The translations under genes were made by a program, and so were the position numbers. DNA of 64,000 bases from Shinella pollutisoli (GTDB lineage Bacteria; Pseudomonadota; Alphaproteobacteria; Rhizobiales; Rhizobiaceae), in the NCBI RefSeq assembly GCF_024609765.1, contig NZ_JANFDG010000004.1, forward strand, positions 207,726 to 271,725, given 5' to 3'. The notes beneath the pieces were generated by a model. The model was not told the origin of the DNA. It did not search any database and was given only the letters and a program-made list of their open reading frames with translations. Below, piece by piece: positions 61,053 to 64,000 of the stretch; positions within the stretch are counted from its first letter, which is position 1, and every line of letters begins with the position of its first letter.

Positions 61053-62022
61053 CGAGGCTGCGCACCGCCTCGATCCGCTCGAGGCCGCCGACCGTCTCGG
61101 CGAAATCCTGCCAGACGCCGCGCGCGCCCGCCTCCCAAGCGGCGCGGTCCTCGGGCTGCAGCACCGTGGCGCCGTTCTCTTGCGCAAGCGCAATCGAGCG
61201 CTCCTCGTCGGCGACCATCAGCGCGTTGAAACGGGCGGCGCCCGCGCGGCTCGCGGCGCGGAAGACGGCCCGCTCCTCCTCCGACAGCCCGTTCCAGAAG
61301 GCGGCGGAGAAGGCGACGACGCCGGAGGCGCGGATATGGCCGGTCTCCGTCAGGAAGGGCACGACCTCGTAGAGGCGGAAGCCGGCATAGGCCGACTTGG
61401 TGAGGTCCATGGCGTCGGCGACGCCGGTCTGCAACGCATTGTAGGTCTCGGGGATCGGGATGCCGACCGGCGTGGCGCCGAAGGCGCTCCACAGCCGCGT
61501 GTGCAGCGGGCTCTGCAGCACGCGGATGCGTTTTCCGGCGATCTCTTCCGGGCGCGTGACCGGCGTCTTCGTCAGCAGATGGCGCGCGCCGTAGTCGATG
61601 AAGTCGGGGGCGACGAAGCCCTGCGCGACGAGCAGGTCCTTCAGCCGCCCGCCCTCCGGCCCGGAGACGACGGCACGGACATGGTCGGCGTCGCGGAACA
61701 GGAAGGGCAGGTCGAGGAGCTGCACCTCCGGCGCCCAGCCGGCGAGCGCCGAGACGGTGAAGAGGCTCGCCTGCACGGCGCCGAGCCGCATGGCTTCCGC
61801 CACCTCCTTTTCGCCGCCGAGCGCGGCATTGGCGACGATCGCGAAGGCGAAGCGGCCGGGCAGCGCCGCCTCGACCTGGTCGCGGATATGGTGCCAGACC
61901 AGTGTCTCCGGCTTGTCCTCGCCGAGCAGCGAGGCGACGGTGAGGCGCGTCGCCGCATTCACGCGGCCGACGAGGGCGGGGGTGAAGAGAAGCGTTGCGG
62001 CGAAGCGGCGGCGGGTGAGCAT
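61048..62022 (-). CDS. TRAP transporter substrate-binding protein (DctP family)
   Basis: 324 residues with an N-terminal twin-arginine-like leader (MLTRRRFAATLLFTPALVGRVNA). The mature part has LTVASLLGEDKPETLVWHHIRDQVE, AMRLGAVQASLFTVSALAGW, LDLPFLFRDADHV, the ligand-binding arginine region in KRIRVLQSPLHTRLWSAFGATPVGIPIPETYNALQTGVADAMD, and VVAFSAAFWNGLSEEERAVF. It delivers an organic acid-type ligand to the fused permease encoded 16 bp upstream. The 'TGVADAMD' in place of the usual 'GVVDGxE' is a subgroup feature. Confidence 0.92.
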   Translation of the reverse strand: MLTRRRFAATLLFTPALVGRVNAATRLTVASLLGEDKPETLVWHHIRDQVEAALPGRFAFAIVANAALGGEKEVAEAMRLGAVQASLFTVSALAGWAPEVQLLDLPFLFRDADHVRAVVSGPEGGRLKDLLVAQGFVAPDFIDYGARHLLTKTPVTRPEEIAGKRIRVLQSPLHTRLWSAFGATPVGIPIPETYNALQTGVADAMDLTKSAYAGFRLYEVVPFLTETGHIRASGVVAFSAAFWNGLSEEERAVFRAASRAGAARFNALMVADEERSIALAQENGATVLQPEDRAAWEAGARGVWQDFAETVGGLERIEAVRSLG

Positions 62023-62038
62023 GGCGAAGATCCCTTGG

Positions 62039-63847
62039 CTAGAGGAGGAGCGCGCCGGCGCTGAGGAGCGCCAGCGCGACGAGGAGGGCGGCGAGAAAAG
62101 GCAGGACCGCCGCAAAGAGGGCGGCGGCCGGCACGCGGGTGACGCCGGAGACGACGAGGACGAGGATGCCGACGGGCGGCGTCAGCCCGCCGATCATCAG
62201 GTTGACGACGAGGACGACGCCGAAATGCACCGGGTCGATGCCGGCGGCCACCGCAAGCGGCAGAACGATCGGCGCGAAGAGCAGGATCGCCGCGCCGATG
62301 TCGAGCACCAGCCCGACGGCGAGCAGCATCAGGTTGACGGCAAGCAGCACGCCCGCCGCCCCGAGCCCGAGCCCGCCCGCGAACGACGAGACGAGGCCCG
62401 CCACGCCGTCGACGGCAAGCAGGAAGGCGAAGGGCGCGGCCGAGCCGATCAGGAGGCCGATCGCCGCCGCCTCCGCCCCCGCCTGCCGGAAGGCGGCGGC
62501 GACGGGCATGCCGCCGCTTTTGGCGGCTAGGCAGAGAAGAAGCGTGTAGAGCGCGGCGAGGGCCGCCGCCTCCGTGGTGGTGACGATGCCGAGGCGGATG
62601 CCGAGGACGACGACCGCGCCGAGGCCGAGGGCGGGAAGCGCCCGGCCCGCCGCGCGCCGGCGTTCGGCGGCTTCCGCGCGCGGCAGCGCGGTCTCGTCGC
62701 CGGCCGTCAGGTGGATGGCGGCGGCAAGGCAGAGCGCCATGACGCCGCCCGCGGCAAAGCCCCAGGCGAGCAGCGGGCCGACCGGCAGCTCGGTCGCGAC
62801 CGCGAGGATGAGGAAGGCGATCGACGGCGGGATGACGTTGTCGAGCACGGAAGCCGCCGCGACGACGGCGCCGGCCCTGGCGGGCGGGTAGCCGTTCCTG
62901 ACCAGCTCCGGCTGGAAGGTCGCGGCCCCGAAGGCGGCGTTGGCGACGGAGGAGCCGGAGGCGCCGGAGAACAGCACGCTGGTGAGCAGCGCCGTCTGCG
63001 CCAGCCCCGCCCGGCGGTGGCCGACCAGGCTGGCGGCGAGGCAGACGATCCGCGCCGCCGCGCCCGAGACCGTGAGCAGCCCGCCGGCGAGCAGGAAGAA
63101 GGGAATGGCGGTGAGCAGGAACTTCGACAGGCCGCCGACCGTCGCCGAGACGATTGCCTCGCCCGGCAGCGGGCTGCCGAAGGGGACGGCGAGCTGCGCC
63201 GCCGCGAGGAAGGCATGCGGTAGCGGCGCCCCGGCCGCAAGCCCGAGGAGGGCGAACAGCCCGAGTGCGGCGCTCGGCGGCAGGCCCGCCGGCAAGGCCA
63301 GCGCATTCGAGGCCGCGTACAGGAGGAGGCCAGCGGCGAGCGACAGCGAAAGCCCCGCCCCCCTGCCCTCGCCGATCCGCCGGAGCGCCAGCACCGCGAG
63401 CATCAGCCCGCCGCCCAGCGCCGGCGCGACGAAGCGCAGGCCTTCCGGCAGGCCGAGCGCCGGCGAGACGCCGCCGAGCATGCCGACGACGCGCCCGCCG
63501 CCGAGCGCCAGCACCAGCGCCGCCGCCACCGTCAGGGCATCGGCGACGACCGCCGCCGCCCGCTCCCCGCCCCGCGGCAGCCGCTGGACGATCCCGTCGA
63601 AGCGCATGGCAAGCGCGCCGGCAAGCGACAGCGGCGCGCCGAGGAAGACCAGCGCCACATGCAGCCAGATCCCCAGCTCCTCCGCCCCGGCAAAGCCCGC
63701 CGAAAAGCCGTAGCGCAGCAGGACGGTAGCGAGCACGAGGGCGAGCAGCGCCGCCAGCAGCCCGCCGCAGACGGTGCCGAGCGCCGCCTCGATGGTTGCC
63801 GCCAGCCGCAGGGCGCGGCCGGGCGATGCGGCGAAGACGGCGCTCAT
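62039..63847 (-). CDS. TRAP transporter fused small and large permease (DctQM)
   Basis: 602 residues. The N-terminal DctQ part (about 15-165, four helices, TVLLRYGFSAGFAGAEELGIWLHVALVFLGA) is fused through extra helices to the DctM domain (about 200-600), with SVLFSGASGSSVANAAFGA, PPSIAFLILAVATELPVG, LVLDIGAAILLFAPIVLPLAVAAGIDPVHFGVVLVVNLMIGGLTPPVGILV. Uses the Na+ or H+ gradient for uptake. Cotranscribed with the binding-protein gene. The upstream sequence after 63848 runs into a further repeat-like region. Confidence 0.92.
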   Translation of the reverse strand: MSAVFAASPGRALRLAATIEAALGTVCGGLLAALLALVLATVLLRYGFSAGFAGAEELGIWLHVALVFLGAPLSLAGALAMRFDGIVQRLPRGGERAAAVVADALTVAAALVLALGGGRVVGMLGGVSPALGLPEGLRFVAPALGGGLMLAVLALRRIGEGRGAGLSLSLAAGLLLYAASNALALPAGLPPSAALGLFALLGLAAGAPLPHAFLAAAQLAVPFGSPLPGEAIVSATVGGLSKFLLTAIPFFLLAGGLLTVSGAAARIVCLAASLVGHRRAGLAQTALLTSVLFSGASGSSVANAAFGAATFQPELVRNGYPPARAGAVVAAASVLDNVIPPSIAFLILAVATELPVGPLLAWGFAAGGVMALCLAAAIHLTAGDETALPRAEAAERRRAAGRALPALGLGAVVVLGIRLGIVTTTEAAALAALYTLLLCLAAKSGGMPVAAAFRQAGAEAAAIGLLIGSAAPFAFLLAVDGVAGLVSSFAGGLGLGAAGVLLAVNLMLLAVGLVLDIGAAILLFAPIVLPLAVAAGIDPVHFGVVLVVNLMIGGLTPPVGILVLVVSGVTRVPAAALFAAVLPFLAALLVALALLSAGALLL

Positions 63848-63963
63848 CGCCGCCTCCGGAGGATGGCCGCATATGCGGCCTTGCCCCTCACGCTCTCCGC
63901 GCAAGCGGGGAGACGGGACCTGCGCCGCGAGACGACGATGGTTCGGGAAAAAGGCGCGGCATA

Positions 63964-64000
63964 TCCCCTTCTCCCCGTAACCGAGGAGAAAGTGTCCGGC
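63964..64000. repeat. Start of a ninth RIME-like element, cut by the window edge
   Basis: CCTTCTCCCCGTAACCGAGGAGAAAGTGTCCGGC follows the module wording (hairpin, then GTGGCCCGG) in a diverged form. The stretch 63848-63963 holds no gene that I can see. Confidence 0.5.

Overview
The window is GC-rich throughout and carries a complete repABC partition/replication module (repA 7532-8782, repB 8785-9840, repC 10160-11356). It has three copies of a 16-bp palindrome that fits the repABC parS consensus and a predicted antisense RNA in the repB-repC gap. This points to a large plasmid or chromid of an alphaproteobacterium of the Rhizobiaceae type (Rhizobium, Ensifer or Shinella-like). The GC-rich mosaic intergenic repeats (RIME-like) and the gene families support the same placement. 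No rRNA, tRNA or CRISPR array was seen.

Layout. 1-3.4 kb: a tyrosine recombinase, a branched-chain aminotransferase and a RES/Xre-type toxin-antitoxin pair. 3.6-5.9 kb: a NIT-domain chemoreceptor. 5.9-7.5 kb: a gene-poor region with three parS-like palindromes, a decayed binding-protein remnant and a small WGR-domain gene. 7.5-11.4 kb: repABC. 11.5-29 kb: a D-Ala-D-Ala ligase, then a surface-polysaccharide locus. That locus has the three enzymes for UDP-N-acetyl-L-fucosamine, a putative amino-sugar reductase, an initiating sugar-phosphate transferase, five glycosyltransferases or look-alikes, a Wzy-like polymerase, a PglK-like ABC flippase and UDP-glucose dehydrogenase. A DUF2793 tail-fibre-like gene sits inside it on the opposite strand, and part of the locus is markedly AT-rich.

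29-44 kb: catabolic operons. One is a cluster of PxpA (LamB/YcsF), a fused KipI-KipA protein, a biotin carboxylase-BCCP and a DUF1989 protein, plus a cysteine-synthase-family enzyme, with a divergent GntR regulator. Next are an FAD oxidase and a TIGR02587/TIGR02588 membrane pair. Then comes a hydroxylysine-kinase-like phosphotransferase with a class III aminotransferase-fold partner, again with a divergent GntR regulator, followed by an acetyltransferase. 44-49.5 kb: an SDR and a polyamine-type ABC transporter. 49.5-54.2 kb: a diguanylate cyclase and a cyanide-insensitive-type bd oxidase with its small DUF2474 subunit. 54.2-64 kb: HigBA, ureidoglycine aminohydrolase, succinate-semialdehyde dehydrogenase, a divergent pair of uncharacterised envelope genes, alanine racemase, N-carbamoylputrescine amidase and a TRAP transporter.

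Together the accessory genes suggest a replicon devoted to envelope polysaccharide and to scavenging amines, ureides and lactam/urea-like nitrogen compounds. From about 30 to 56 kb nearly every larger intergenic gap holds one mosaic repeat, whereas the polysaccharide locus holds none, so the two halves probably have different histories. The least explained part is the split urea-carboxylase-like/oxoprolinase-like operon at 29-36 kb.
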